From Aliiroseovarius sp. F20344 (GTDB lineage Bacteria; Pseudomonadota; Alphaproteobacteria; Rhodobacterales; Rhodobacteraceae), in contig NZ_JALKBG010000006.1 of assembly GCF_023016155.1 (NCBI RefSeq), positions 124,001 through 188,000 of the forward strand: DNA of 64,000 nt. Reading direction: 5' to 3'. A program made the translations under genes and the position numbers. Below the pieces are notes generated by a model. It saw nothing but the letters and a program-made list of their open reading frames with translations. It was not told the origin of the DNA and searched no databases. This document shows, one piece after another, positions 1 through 9,401 of this stretch (its first letter is position 1; every line of letters begins with the position of its first letter).

Positions 1-1
1 C

Positions 2-589
2 CGCCATTTTGGTCCCGAACTGGCACGCGAAACCGCGATCTGCGCGCAGGAAACAGCCGGCGGCTTTATCACAGGGTTTGGAATGGGCGGGGATGAGAAA
101 TCCGGAAGCCAAGGTGACTTTTCCTACGCCTTCGACATGGCACGCGAAGCCGGGTTACAACTGACCACACACGCGGGCGAATGGAATGGACCCGAAGAAG
201 TGCGCGCAGCCCTTGACGACCTGAAGGTCGAACGGATCGGCCACGGTGTGCGCGCGATCGAGGATTTGGCGCTGGTGGATCGCTTGGCGGAAGACGGGAT
301 CACGCTTGAGGTATGTCCGGGCTCAAACGTGTTCCTTGGCGTTTACCCCGATCTGGCGTCCCACCCGATTGCCAAGTTGCGTGAGCGCGGCGTGAAGGTC
401 ACGGTTTCAACCGATGATCCGCCGTTTTTCCGCACGGATATGAACAAAGAATACGAGGACCTCGCGCGCCAGTTTGGCTGGACATCCAAGGATTTTCATG
501 ACCTGAATTTGGTCGCCGTCGACGCAGCTTTCTGTGACGACGCCACGCGAAACCGCATCCGCAAGCAATTGGAGAAGCAAGATGTATGA
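2..589 (+). CDS. add: Adenosine deaminase, C-terminal part (cut by window edge)
   Basis: Zinc hydrolase that deaminates adenosine to inosine in purine salvage; about 195 C-terminal residues are visible and the reading frame is open back to the first bases, so the start lies outside the window. Family motifs are seen in order: HAGE (zinc ligand region plus catalytic Glu), RIGHGVRA (His near the metal) and the paired aspartates of STDDPPFF. The stop overlaps the upp start by 8 bases, implying translational coupling with another nucleobase salvage gene. An adenine deaminase-type member of the same superfamily is a less likely alternative, because the N-terminal specificity region is missing. Confidence 0.9.
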   Translation, partial: RHFGPELARETAICAQETAGGFITGFGMGGDEKSGSQGDFSYAFDMAREAGLQLTTHAGEWNGPEEVRAALDDLKVERIGHGVRAIEDLALVDRLAEDGITLEVCPGSNVFLGVYPDLASHPIAKLRERGVKVTVSTDDPPFFRTDMNKEYEDLARQFGWTSKDFHDLNLVAVDAAFCDDATRNRIRKQLEKQDV

Positions 590-1214
590 TCATCTGACCG
601 TCGTCGATCACCCCCTGATCCAGCACAAACTGACCCTGATGCGCGACGAGGCCACGCCGACCAGCCTGTTTCGTCAGTTGTTGCGCGAGATAAGCCAACT
701 TTTGGCATATGAGGTAACGCGCGAGCTTCCCATGACTACCAAACGCATCAAGACGCCGATGCAGGAAATGGATGCGCCCGTTTTGGCAGGTCGCAAGTTG
801 GCGCTCGTGTCGATCTTGCGTGCCGGTAACGGGCTTTTGGATGGCGTATTGGAGCTGATCCCATCGGCCCGCGTTGGTTTTGTGGGTCTTTATCGTGATG
901 AAGAAACGCTGGAGCCGGTCGAGTATTACTTCAAGGTTCCAGAAGCAATCGATCAGCGCTTGGTGATTGCGGTGGACCCCATGTTGGCCACGGGCAACAG
1001 CTCGGTCGCGGCGATTGATATGCTGAAGAAAGCGGGTGCAAAGGATATTTTGTTCATGTGCTTGTTGGCTGCGCCGGAAGGTATTGCACGCATGAAAGAA
1101 GCGCATCCCGATGTGCCGATCATCACAGCGTCGCTGGACGAAAAGCTGAACGAAAAGGGCTATATCGTGCCGGGTCTTGGGGATGCGGGCGACCGTATGT
1201 TCGGGACGAAGTAA
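582..1214 (+). CDS. upp: Uracil phosphoribosyltransferase
   Basis: Cytoplasmic enzyme making UMP from uracil and PRPP; 210 aa, the normal family length. The PRPP-binding loop reads [11 protein letters not shown] and the C-terminal uracil-binding segment reads [11 protein letters not shown], both diagnostic. The ATG at 582 gives the canonical N terminus [17 protein letters not shown]; an upstream in-frame ATG at 534 would add a non-homologous extension that lies inside the adenosine deaminase gene. The gene overlaps the preceding deaminase gene by 8 bases, so the two form a salvage operon. The next gene is convergent and only 35 bases away; no hairpin terminator is obvious between them. Confidence 0.97.
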   Translation: MYDHLTVVDHPLIQHKLTLMRDEATPTSLFRQLLREISQLLAYEVTRELPMTTKRIKTPMQEMDAPVLAGRKLALVSILRAGNGLLDGVLELIPSARVGFVGLYRDEETLEPVEYYFKVPEAIDQRLVIAVDPMLATGNSSVAAIDMLKKAGAKDILFMCLLAAPEGIARMKEAHPDVPIITASLDEKLNEKGYIVPGLGDAGDRMFGTK

Positions 1215-1249
1215 CCGAAGCGGTTGTTGCGGTGGGTGGCTGCGTACAG

Positions 1250-2266
1250 CTACTCGCCGCAGATGCCTTGCAGCCTGATCCAGTCATCGTCCGTCAGAAG
1301 ATCACGTGCGCTGGTGATGGGTGTTGGATCCGCTTCAATCAGATCCAAAGTTGTTTCACCCGTCAGATCGAGCGCATAGGCATAGGGGGTGGACGGGACG
1401 CCTTGGCCCCCAAAGCGGTTCAACAGGGCTGTTGTCGGCAGATCTGATTGCGGGGCGATCAAGATATCCTCGGCGTATTGATCAATAGACGCATCTGGCA
1501 GGTCGCCGGTTGTCAAAAGACGCACCGTACCGCGAAGCTCTACGTGATCCAAAAGGGGCAAAAGTGGGTCTGTTGTTTCCCGGCGCAGCTCTTCTGCCAG
1601 CAGGAAACCGGCAATCACGTCCGGATGTTCGAAATCTTCAATCAACGCGCGGTTCACAAGGGTGATATTGCCCGGAAGGTGCTTGCTGGTTTGCACCCCA
1701 CTTGACAGAACCACGACATGAAGTGCTGAGTTTCCGGTCACGTTTCTGGCCAATCGGCTTAACACAACGCGCCCATCCCGCCCTCGGCATTCTTGCCCGG
1801 TGATCCGTCCAATCCGTGCCATGATCCGTTGTCCCAGCGCCGCCCGCGTGGCTTCGGGAACAACGGACACCGTGTAACTACGAAGTGCGCCGGGCAGCCA
1901 GAAAACGGTCAGAAGCAGCAAGGACAGAAGCGCACCCGCTGTCACCCAATGACGCAACCGACCGGGATGAGGGCGGCGACGCTCGATCAGTTTGCGCACT
2001 TTTTCCAGCGCGCGGATCATGTCTTCGTCGTCTGTTTCCAGCTCTTCGGTGGCATCCTCGCCCGGTATGAAAATCGCAGGGCGTTCGCCGGGATTTACCC
2101 GTTGAATCGCAGGCAGTGACCAATGGTTCAACACGTTCTCTCGCATGTCCGAGATCGTCAGCGTGGCGTCGCCCAATGACAACAGAACATCCATCCTCTG
2201 CGCGCCTTCTTCAGGGCGCCAGAGTGCTGTGGCCTCAAGCCGATCATATTTAGTAAGGGCCGTCAT
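1250..2266 (-). CDS. Single-pass membrane protein, probable degenerate M48-like peptidase
   Basis: 338 aa. A cytoplasmic N-terminal part of about 105 residues ends in a basic stretch, followed by one strong membrane helix (about 108-130) and a C-terminal domain of about 200 residues. The segment HLPGNITLVNRALIEDF followed by HPDVIAGFLLAEELRR has the pattern of M48 peptidases, in which a PGG-I-V-RGLL element precedes the HExxH zinc helix; here HExxH is replaced by AEELR, so catalysis is not expected. Other M48-like blocks are a YAEDIL-type segment and a C-terminal PYAYALDLTGE. I infer a non-catalytic relative anchored in the inner membrane; the function is unknown. It is co-oriented with the acyl-CoA ligase upstream, 77 bases away. 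Confidence 0.6.
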   Translation of the reverse strand: MTALTKYDRLEATALWRPEEGAQRMDVLLSLGDATLTISDMRENVLNHWSLPAIQRVNPGERPAIFIPGEDATEELETDDEDMIRALEKVRKLIERRRPHPGRLRHWVTAGALLSLLLLTVFWLPGALRSYTVSVVPEATRAALGQRIMARIGRITGQECRGRDGRVVLSRLARNVTGNSALHVVVLSSGVQTSKHLPGNITLVNRALIEDFEHPDVIAGFLLAEELRRETTDPLLPLLDHVELRGTVRLLTTGDLPDASIDQYAEDILIAPQSDLPTTALLNRFGGQGVPSTPYAYALDLTGETTLDLIEADPTPITSARDLLTDDDWIRLQGICGE

Positions 2267-2343
2267 GTTTGGACGCGGCCTTCTGCTCGTTGTTAATTGC
2301 GCTTAGAATAGCGACAACCGATCCGCCCGGCAATTGGAACCGA

Positions 2344-3987
2344 TCAGTCTTGTGATCTTGCCCAATCCCGAAGCTGAAATTTTTGGATCTTGCCGGTCGA
2401 TGTCTTTGGCAGCTCGCAAAACTCGATCTGTTTCGGAGTTTTAAACCCGGCCAATCGTTCGCGTGCGAAGGCGATCAGCTCTTCCTCGCTGACATCGCAT
2501 CCATCTTTCAACTCGACATAGGCGCAGGGGATCTCGCCCCATTTGTCATCCGGCTTAGCGACTACGGCACAAAGGCTGACGGCGGGATGGTGCATCAACA
2601 CACCCTCTACCTCGACCGAGCTGACGTTTTCGCCACCCGAGATGATGATGTCTTTGGATCGGTCGGTGATCTTGATGTAGCCATCCGGGGTTTGATAGGC
2701 CACGTCGCCCGAGTGGAAATAACCACCCTGAAAGGCCTCGGCCGTGGCGTCTGGGTTCTTCAAATACCCTTTCATGACCGAGTTTCCACGGATCATGATC
2801 TCGCCTGTGGTTTCGCCATCCATCGGAACCTGCGACATGCCTTCATCCAAAACGGTGATGTCTTCCATTTGCGGGAAGGCAACGCCGGTGCGGGCTTTGA
2901 TTGTCGCGCGATCCTCTTGTGGCAGGTCATCCCATTCAGGCCCGTTCCACAGGCACTCCGTGACATGGCCGTAGGTTTCGGTCAGCCCGTAAACCTGTGT
3001 GACGTTGAAGCCCAAAGGTTCAATTGCCGCAAGGATCGCCGCGGCGGGAGGAGCACCTGCAGTGAAGGCCTCGACCACATGATCAAAGGGGCGACGGTCC
3101 GCTTCGGGTGCGTTTACGATCAAATTCAGCACAATTGGTGCGCCGCCGAAATGGGTGACCCCTTCGTCCGCGATGGCGTCATAGATGGCTTTGGCAGTGA
3201 TGGTGCGGCAGCAAACAATCGTGCCCCCAAGAACCGGCATCATCCATGTGTGGTTCCAGTTGTTACAGTGAAACAGCGGTACGATGGTCAGATAGCGCGG
3301 ATACAGCTGCATATTCCAACTGATCGGGGTGCCCAAAGTCATCAGATAAGCACCGCGGTGGTGATAGACCACGCCCTTGGGGCGTCCTGTTGTGCCAGAT
3401 GTATAGTTCAGCGCAAGGCTTTCCCATTCGTCCTGAGGCATGATCCAGTCGAAATCGGGATCCCCGCCTGAAAGCAACTCCTCGTATTCTGGGTAGCGGC
3501 CCGTGGCAGGAAAACCTGCCTCTGGCGCGGCAACCTCGATGATCTCGGGCATTTGCTTCGCGCCATCCTTTTCCATTTGGGCAAGGGCGGCCTCGGCCAG
3601 AGGAAGCAATTCGGTGTCGACCAGAACGGCCTTGGCCGCCCCGTGATCAAAGATATAGGCGACTGTGTCCACATCCAGCCGGGTGTTGATGGTGTTTAGA
3701 ACCGCCCCGCATGCGGGAATGCCGAAGCTTGCTTCGACATGTGCCAAAGTGTTGTGCAAAAGCGTGCCCACAACATCGCCGGGCTGAATGCCACGTGCTG
3801 CAAGGGCCGAGGCAAGACGGGTTACGCGCGTATGATAGTCGGCATAAGTAAGCCGCCGATCCCCATCGATAACGGCTTCGCGGTTTGGAAAAACAAGGGC
3901 TGCGCGTTTCAAATGCGACAGAGGCGTTAAGGGCACAAAGTTTGCTGCACATTTGTCCAGCCCGCGTTCATCCTGCATCCAACCCAT
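2344..3987 (-). CDS. AMP-dependent acyl-CoA synthetase
   Basis: Activates a carboxylic acid through an acyl-adenylate to the CoA thioester; 547 aa. The P-loop motif YTSGTTGRPKG, the YGLTETYG motif, the adenylate-binding hinge region HSGDVAYQTPDGYIKITDRSKD and the C-terminal catalytic Lys in LPKTSTGKIQKF are all present. The YHHRGAYL segment after the P-loop and the length fit the plant AAE-like / short- to medium-chain ligase branch; the substrate cannot be read from sequence. A GGGAGG ribosome site touches the first ATG (3993) but sits 6 bases before the second (3987), which I prefer. It lies next to, but not in, the beta-oxidation operon and could supply its substrate. Confidence 0.88.
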   Translation of the reverse strand: MGWMQDERGLDKCAANFVPLTPLSHLKRAALVFPNREAVIDGDRRLTYADYHTRVTRLASALAARGIQPGDVVGTLLHNTLAHVEASFGIPACGAVLNTINTRLDVDTVAYIFDHGAAKAVLVDTELLPLAEAALAQMEKDGAKQMPEIIEVAAPEAGFPATGRYPEYEELLSGGDPDFDWIMPQDEWESLALNYTSGTTGRPKGVVYHHRGAYLMTLGTPISWNMQLYPRYLTIVPLFHCNNWNHTWMMPVLGGTIVCCRTITAKAIYDAIADEGVTHFGGAPIVLNLIVNAPEADRRPFDHVVEAFTAGAPPAAAILAAIEPLGFNVTQVYGLTETYGHVTECLWNGPEWDDLPQEDRATIKARTGVAFPQMEDITVLDEGMSQVPMDGETTGEIMIRGNSVMKGYLKNPDATAEAFQGGYFHSGDVAYQTPDGYIKITDRSKDIIISGGENVSSVEVEGVLMHHPAVSLCAVVAKPDDKWGEIPCAYVELKDGCDVSEEELIAFARERLAGFKTPKQIEFCELPKTSTGKIQKFQLRDWARSQD

Positions 3988-4095
3988 TTGCATCCTCCCA
4001 GTGCGAATTTCCGTTGTGTGTCGTTTTCCGAGTGGACCTTACGATACCCACTGTGGTCAATGGCGTGGTGCGCTTTTTTAAGGAAGGAAAACGAC

Positions 4096-5001
4096 ATGAC
4101 GGCGGATAAGCCTATGGTCGCGGCCGGTTTGATCATCGCAACGATGTTCTTGCTGGGCTTCTTTGACAATTTGGTCCGCCAGATCGCACCAGATGTTGGA
4201 TTGTGGCAATTTCATCTGTTTCGCTCACTCATCGCGCTGCCGTTTCTTGTCGGGATCTCTGCAATGGGTTGGGTCAATATGCGGGCAATCCGCAAATGGG
4301 CTGTTATGCTGCGGGGAGGATTGGCGGCATTTGCGATACTCATCTATTTTGGATGTCTTGGCTTTTTGCCTGTGGGGCAAGTCGCGGCAGGGCTGTTCAC
4401 GGCCCCGATCTGGGTCATGCTGATCTCAGCCATATTCCTGGGGAAGCCCATTGGTATGACGCGAATGGCGGCGGCGTTGATTGGCTTTGCAGGCGTTCTG
4501 ATCGTGCTCAACCCGTTTGAAGATGGTCTGAGCCTGATCGCATTGGTCCCGATCGCCGCCGGAGTGATCTATGCGATCGGTTCGATCGCAACGCGCCAGT
4601 GGTGTGAAGGTGAAAGTGCCGCGGCCATGTTGTTTTTCTTTTTCCTTTGGCTGGGCCTATTTGGCTTGATCGGCTCGCTGATCCTAAATTTGGCCGTTTC
4701 GGCAGAAGATGGAACCGATCCCGGCTATCTTTTGCGAGGCTTTGTCTGGCCAACAGCATGGTCTTGGCTGTTGATTGCCGCGCAGGCCTTTGGATCGCTT
4801 TTGGCAGTTGGACTGCTGTTTCGTGCCTATCAACTGGCGGATGCGGCACAGGTATCCGTCTACGAGTACTCGATGCTTCCCTTCGCTGCTGTTTGGAGCT
4901 TGCTGCTGTATGGAGAGCCGATCCGGTTCAACGCCATCATAGGGATGGCTTTGATCGTCGTGTCAGGTGTCGTGATTTCGATACGCTCACGACAGGGTTA
5001 A
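4096..5001 (+). CDS. EamA/DMT-family transporter
   Basis: Inner-membrane permease of about ten helices and 301 aa, with the two EamA repeats (about residues 5-137 and 150-297). The ATG at 4096 has AAGGAAGG at a good distance and places the first helix immediately after a short polar N terminus; an in-frame ATG at 3988 would add residues overlapping the divergent ligase promoter. The substrate is unknown; relatives include metabolite exporters. The gene stands alone and shares a bidirectional terminator with the convergent fadJ-type gene. Confidence 0.87.
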   Translation: MTADKPMVAAGLIIATMFLLGFFDNLVRQIAPDVGLWQFHLFRSLIALPFLVGISAMGWVNMRAIRKWAVMLRGGLAAFAILIYFGCLGFLPVGQVAAGLFTAPIWVMLISAIFLGKPIGMTRMAAALIGFAGVLIVLNPFEDGLSLIALVPIAAGVIYAIGSIATRQWCEGESAAAMLFFFFLWLGLFGLIGSLILNLAVSAEDGTDPGYLLRGFVWPTAWSWLLIAAQAFGSLLAVGLLFRAYQLADAAQVSVYEYSMLPFAAVWSLLLYGEPIRFNAIIGMALIVVSGVVISIRSRQG

Positions 5002-5022
5002 GAAAACAGACGGGCAAAAGAA

Positions 5023-5048
5023 AACGGCCCGGAGTTCACCGGGCCGTT
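5023..5048. terminator. Bidirectional intrinsic terminator
   Basis: Perfect 10-bp inverted repeat AACGGCCCGG / CCGGGCCGTT with a 6-base loop, a T-rich run on the right and an A-rich run on the left. It can end both the EamA transporter transcript and the leftward beta-oxidation operon. Confidence 0.88.
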
Positions 5049-5061
5049 CTTTGTCTTTTTA

Positions 5062-7266
5062 TCAGGCAGCTTCAGACGCGCTGTCAAAACGGCCATAGAA
5101 GGTGTCACCTTTTTCGGCCAGATCACGCAGAAGCGAAGGTGTTGTGAATCGCGCGCCGTTAGCGTCGGTCAGGCCGTCGCAGATCTCGACCGCTTTGCCT
5201 GCGCCGATCATATCCAGCCAGCTAAACGGACCACCCGACCAAGGGGCAAAGCCCCACGCCAGGATCGCGCCCACGTCGCCTTCGCGGATGTCTTCCAGCA
5301 CGCCTTCTTCCAGCGCGCGGACGGCTTCCAGAACCTGGCTCATCATCAGGCGATGCTTCACCTCGGTCAGGTCGGGCTGATCGTCTGCCAGCGGGAACTT
5401 GTCGCCAAGTCCTTCCCACAGACCGGTGCGCTTGCCCTTTTCATCGTAGTTATAGAAACCAGCGTTTGACTTGCGGCCCAAGCGACCTTCGTCAGCCATC
5501 CAGAAGATGATATCGTCGACTGCTGCGTCGGGGTACGCGTCGCCCATGGCGGCTTTCGTCGCCTTAGCGATTTTCACGCCCAAATCGATCGAAGTTTCGT
5601 CGACCAGTTGCAGCGGCCCAACCGGGAAGCCCAGCAGTTTCGCAGCGCCTTCGACCAGTGCAGGCGAGACGCCTTCACCAACCATGCGCATGCCTTCGTT
5701 GATGTACGGAATGATGCAGCGGTTGCAGTAGAAGAAGCGCGCGTCGTTCACGACAATTGGCGTTTTGCGGATCTGGCGCACATAGTCGAGCGCTTTGGCG
5801 ACCGCACGACCACCAGTCTCTTTGCCCTTGATGATCTCGACCAGCATCATGCGTTCAACCGGCGAGAAGAAGTGGATGCCGATGAACTGGTCGGGACGTT
5901 CAGACGCCTTGGCCAGCTCGGTGATCGGCAGGGTCGAGGTGTTGGTGGCATAGATGCAATCGGGGCCAACCACGGCCTCAACCTTCTTGGTCATCTCGGC
6001 TTTCACGCCCACGTCTTCAAAGACCGCTTCGATGATCAGGTCGGCACCCTTCAGCGCCTCCAGATCGGTGGTCGCGGTGATTGCCGACAGCACGGCCTCT
6101 TTCTTCTCGGGGGTGGCTTTCTTGCGAGCGATGCCCTTGTCCAAATAGCCTTCGGAATACGCTTTGCCGCGATCTGCGGCTTCCTGCGTTTGGTCGATCA
6201 GGACGACTTCCATTCCAGCCATGGCGGATACCAGCGCGATGCCGGCCCCCATCATGCCTGCGCCCAGAACGCCGACTTTCTTGACCGATTGGTCGTCGAC
6301 ATCTTTCGGACGCACAGCGCCTTTTTCCAGAGCCTGCTTGTTGATGAACAGCGAGCGGATCATGGCAGACGAGGAAGGATTCATCAGCACGTTCACGAAC
6401 CAGCGACATTCCACGCGCAGCGCGTCGTCAAAGGGTACCATCGCACCTTCATAGACCGCCGCCAGCAGGGCCTTTGCCGCCGGATAGACGCCATTGGTCT
6501 TTCCGTGGATCATCGCGGCTGCACCAACGAAGGTCTGGAACCCTGCGGGGTGATAGGGTGCGCCGCCGGGCATCTTATAGCCCTTGGCGTCCCACGGTTT
6601 CACGATGTCCGTGTCGGTTGCGTTCAAAACCCACTCTTTCGCGCGGGCTTGCAACTCGTCAGCCGGAACAACTTCATCAATTAGGCCAGCGGATTTGGCT
6701 TTGTCGGGTGATACGGTCTTGCCTTCCAGCAGGAAGGGGGCCGCTGCCATTGCACCCATCTTGCGCACAAGGCGCGTGGTGCCGCCTGCGCCCGGGAAGA
6801 TGCCGACCATGATCTCAGGCAGGCCGATCTTGGCCTTCGGGTTGTCCGCCGCAATGATGCGGTGACAGGCCAGCGGGATCTCCAGACCGATGCCAAGCGC
6901 GATGCCGGGAAGGGCGGCGACAATCGGCTTGCCGCCTTTGTTGGTCTTGGGGTCCATACCCGCGCGCTCAATCTTGCGCAGCGCGCCGTGCATCGACATG
7001 ATGCCGTCAAACAGGCCCTTGGCAGGGTTGTCGCCCGCGTCGCTTTTCATCTGAGCGATCACGTTCAGGTCCATCCCGCCAGCAAAGTCTTTCTTTGCCG
7101 AAGTGATGATTGCGCCCTTCACGTTGTCGTCGGACAGCACAGTGTCGACATGCCCGTTCAGTTCTTCAAGCGCAGCATAGGACAGCACGTTCATGCTTTT
7201 GCCAGGAACATCCCAAGCGATGGTGGCGACGCCGTCGGCGTCCACGGAATAGTGAAAATCAGCCAT
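5062..7266 (-). CDS. fadJ: Multifunctional enoyl-CoA hydratase / 3-hydroxyacyl-CoA dehydrogenase
   Basis: Alpha subunit of the fatty-acid oxidation complex, 734 aa. The N-terminal crotonase domain (about 1-200) keeps the catalytic glutamates near E129 ([10 protein letters not shown]) and E151 ([15 protein letters not shown]). The NAD-binding motif [12 protein letters not shown] begins at residue 331, and the [13 protein letters not shown] segment carries the dehydrogenase His. It hydrates enoyl-CoA and oxidises the 3-hydroxy product. It is the last gene of the leftward operon, 12 bases after the thiolase gene; the pair matches the FadIJ/FadAB arrangement. Length and domain order are full and no defect is seen. 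Confidence 0.95.
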   Translation of the reverse strand: MADFHYSVDADGVATIAWDVPGKSMNVLSYAALEELNGHVDTVLSDDNVKGAIITSAKKDFAGGMDLNVIAQMKSDAGDNPAKGLFDGIMSMHGALRKIERAGMDPKTNKGGKPIVAALPGIALGIGLEIPLACHRIIAADNPKAKIGLPEIMVGIFPGAGGTTRLVRKMGAMAAAPFLLEGKTVSPDKAKSAGLIDEVVPADELQARAKEWVLNATDTDIVKPWDAKGYKMPGGAPYHPAGFQTFVGAAAMIHGKTNGVYPAAKALLAAVYEGAMVPFDDALRVECRWFVNVLMNPSSSAMIRSLFINKQALEKGAVRPKDVDDQSVKKVGVLGAGMMGAGIALVSAMAGMEVVLIDQTQEAADRGKAYSEGYLDKGIARKKATPEKKEAVLSAITATTDLEALKGADLIIEAVFEDVGVKAEMTKKVEAVVGPDCIYATNTSTLPITELAKASERPDQFIGIHFFSPVERMMLVEIIKGKETGGRAVAKALDYVRQIRKTPIVVNDARFFYCNRCIIPYINEGMRMVGEGVSPALVEGAAKLLGFPVGPLQLVDETSIDLGVKIAKATKAAMGDAYPDAAVDDIIFWMADEGRLGRKSNAGFYNYDEKGKRTGLWEGLGDKFPLADDQPDLTEVKHRLMMSQVLEAVRALEEGVLEDIREGDVGAILAWGFAPWSGGPFSWLDMIGAGKAVEICDGLTDANGARFTTPSLLRDLAEKGDTFYGRFDSASEAA

Positions 7267-7278
7267 TGTTACGTCTCC

Positions 7279-8484
7279 TTACACGCGTTCGATGATGGTT
7301 GCGGCACCCATGCCCGAGCCGATGCAAAGCGTGGCCAGACCGGTTTCCTTGTCGGTACGCTCCATCTCGTCCAGAAGCGCGCTGAGGATCATGGCGCCAG
7401 TGCCTCCCAGCGGGTGGCCCATGGCAATCGCGCCGCCGTTCACGTTCACCTTGTTGGTGTCCGCGTCGAAGGCTTGAATGAAGCGCAGCACGACGGATGC
7501 GAAGGCTTCGTTCACTTCAAACAGGTCGATGTCGCCGAATTTCATGCCAGCTGCTTGCAACACACGCTCGGTCGCGGGGACCGGGCCGGTTAGCATGATC
7601 GTTGGATCGGTGCCGACTTTAGACGTCGCCTTAACGCGCGCGCGTGGTTTCAGGCCGTGACGCTCGCCGAACTCCTTGTTGCCGATCAGGATCGCAGCAG
7701 ACCCATCGGCAATACCCGACGAGTTACCGGCGTGGTGCACGTGGTTGATCTTTTCCAGATGCGGGTATTTCAGCAGAGCCACGGCATCAAAGCCGGGCAT
7801 CTGTTCGCCCATCATCTGGAACGATGGGTTCAATCCGCCCAGCGTTTGCATCGTGGTTTCGCGGATCATCTCGTCCTGTTCCATCACGGTCAGGCCGTTC
7901 TGATCAGTGACGGGGACGATCGACTTGAACCGGCCACCCGCACGGGCAGCTGCTGCGCGTTTTTGGCTTTCCACAGCATAGGCGTCACAGTCGTCGCGCG
8001 AGAACCCGTATTCGGTCGCAATGATGTCAGCCGAGATGCCCTGGGGCACGAAGTAAGCCTTCATCGCCAGATGCGGATCAGCAGCGATCGCGCCACCATC
8101 CATGCCCATTGGCACGCGGCTCATGCTTTCCACGCCACCAGCGATGTAGGCGTCACCCGCCCCACCACGAACTTGGTTGGCCGCCATGTTTACAGCTTCC
8201 AAACCCGAGGCGCAGAAGCGGTTGATCGACACGCCAGGAATACGCTCGTCCAGATCGGAATACAGCACCGATGAACGGGCCAGACAGGCACCTTGTTCAC
8301 CCACTTGGGTCACGTTGCCCCAGATCACATCCTCAACGGCGTGGCCTTCAAGGTTGTTACGCTCTTTCAGCGCGTTCAGCGCAATGGAAGACAGGCGAAC
8401 GGCTGTCACTTCGTGCAAAGTGCCGTCTTTTTTGCCTTTGCCACGCGGGGTGCGCACGGCGTCATAGATATAGGCGTCGGTCAT
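7279..8484 (-). CDS. fadA: Acetyl-CoA C-acyltransferase (beta-ketothiolase)
   Basis: Thiolase that releases acetyl-CoA in the last beta-oxidation step; 401 aa. The nucleophilic Cys is C91 in [12 protein letters not shown]; the GHPLGGTGA His and the CIGSGMGA Cys near the C terminus complete the active site. Two tandem ATGs occur (8487 and 8484); AAAGGA lies 6 bases before the second, which is chosen. It lies between the GST-like gene (15-18 bases upstream) and the hydratase/dehydrogenase gene, so all three are one transcript. As usual for this family, chain-length preference cannot be read directly. Confidence 0.95.
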   Translation of the reverse strand: MTDAYIYDAVRTPRGKGKKDGTLHEVTAVRLSSIALNALKERNNLEGHAVEDVIWGNVTQVGEQGACLARSSVLYSDLDERIPGVSINRFCASGLEAVNMAANQVRGGAGDAYIAGGVESMSRVPMGMDGGAIAADPHLAMKAYFVPQGISADIIATEYGFSRDDCDAYAVESQKRAAAARAGGRFKSIVPVTDQNGLTVMEQDEMIRETTMQTLGGLNPSFQMMGEQMPGFDAVALLKYPHLEKINHVHHAGNSSGIADGSAAILIGNKEFGERHGLKPRARVKATSKVGTDPTIMLTGPVPATERVLQAAGMKFGDIDLFEVNEAFASVVLRFIQAFDADTNKVNVNGGAIAMGHPLGGTGAMILSALLDEMERTDKETGLATLCIGSGMGAATIIERV

Positions 8485-8501
8485 CATTGATCCTTTCGAA
8501 A

Positions 8502-9137
8502 TCACGCGCGGTCCGCAGGGGAACCGGGCATCAGGTCATAGGGGTGTTTCCAGCCGGGCGTTTCCGAGATCCGGGTCAGCCAGGCGTCAATTGTGGGCCA
8601 TTCGGCGCGGTCAAAGCCGAAGGGTTCGGGATAATACAGGTATCCGCAGCACGAGATGTCAGCGATGGTCAGTTGGTCACCAACCAGCCAATCACGGTCA
8701 GAAAGCTCGTTTTCCAGTACTTGGTATGCGGATTTGAGGCGCGCCTGATTGAAGGCGATCACCTCTTGTGGGCGTTTGTCTTCGGGCAGGAAGTTCATCA
8801 GGAACCGGGTCAGCCCAGCGGTCGAGGACATTTTATGATTGTCCCAAAACTGCCAGCGCAAAATTTCGCGCCGCTCAGCCGCGCTGCGTCCGCCCAACTT
8901 TCCAGATTTCGAAGCGACATAATCCTGCATCACGCCGGATTGGGTCAGCGTCACGTCCCCGTCGATCAAAACGGGCACTTCGCCCATTGGGTTTAGTTCG
9001 CGAAACTCAGGAGTGCGCGTTTCGCCACCAAAGAAATCAACGAAGACCGGCTCCCATTCAAGGCCGGACAGTTCAAGCGCAAGTGCGGCCTTATAGGCAT
9101 TTCCACTTTCGCCGAAGCAGTAGAGTTTGATCGTCAT
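8502..9137 (-). CDS. Glutathione S-transferase family protein
   Basis: 211 aa with an N-terminal thioredoxin-like domain (KLYCFGESGNAYKAALAL, and the cis-Pro segment GEVPVLIDGD followed by LTQSGVMQDY for glutathione gamma-glutamyl binding) and a C-terminal all-helical domain with the TIADISCCGY motif. It probably binds glutathione; whether it conjugates a reactive acyl or enoyl intermediate is inference from its place inside a beta-oxidation operon. The ATG at 9137 follows GGGAGGGGACGCC; upstream in-frame starts only add low-complexity sequence. The neighbouring genes are the 70-aa protein and the thiolase. Confidence 0.9.
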   Translation of the reverse strand: MTIKLYCFGESGNAYKAALALELSGLEWEPVFVDFFGGETRTPEFRELNPMGEVPVLIDGDVTLTQSGVMQDYVASKSGKLGGRSAAERREILRWQFWDNHKMSSTAGLTRFLMNFLPEDKRPQEVIAFNQARLKSAYQVLENELSDRDWLVGDQLTIADISCCGYLYYPEPFGFDRAEWPTIDAWLTRISETPGWKHPYDLMPGSPADRA

Positions 9138-9162
9138 GGCGTCCCCTCCCAGAGATGTTGTT

Positions 9163-9375
9163 TCAGCGTTTGCGTGCGTCGAGTTCGGCGGTGAACAGGC
9201 ACAGGCGCGCATCCAGATTTTCTTGGTTTGTCACGCTGTCAAAGTGTTCGAAGAGAAATGACAGAGCTTCATTTTCATCAAGCCCTGCACTCTGCGCGAA
9301 ACGTTTCAGCCGGCGATAGCCCTCCTCTGTCATTGCGCAGGGGAAGCGGCGGGTCAGCTTGAAACGTTTCGGCAT
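9163..9375 (-). CDS. Conserved-looking small protein, function unknown
   Basis: 70 aa, basic at the N terminus (MPKRFKLTRRFPCAMTEEGY) and then mostly helical and acidic. A very good ribosome site (AAGGAGAGATC-ATG) and tight packing 25 bases after the dehydrogenase gene and 25 bases before the GST-like gene support a real gene rather than chance. The N-terminal pattern, arginine-rich with an alternating strand followed by two helices, is reminiscent of ribbon-helix-helix DNA-binding proteins, but this is only a fold impression. I cannot assign a function. Confidence 0.75.
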   Translation of the reverse strand: MPKRFKLTRRFPCAMTEEGYRRLKRFAQSAGLDENEALSFLFEHFDSVTNQENLDARLCLFTAELDARKR

Positions 9376-9401
9376 GATCTCTCCTTACATGTTCACCCGG
9401 A

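Noticed and set aside
2267-2343. Imperfect dyad with GTTGT/ACAAC outer and CGCT/AGCG inner arms between the ligase and M48-like genes
   Set aside because: Arms are short and interrupted, and there is no T run; not convincing as terminator or operator.
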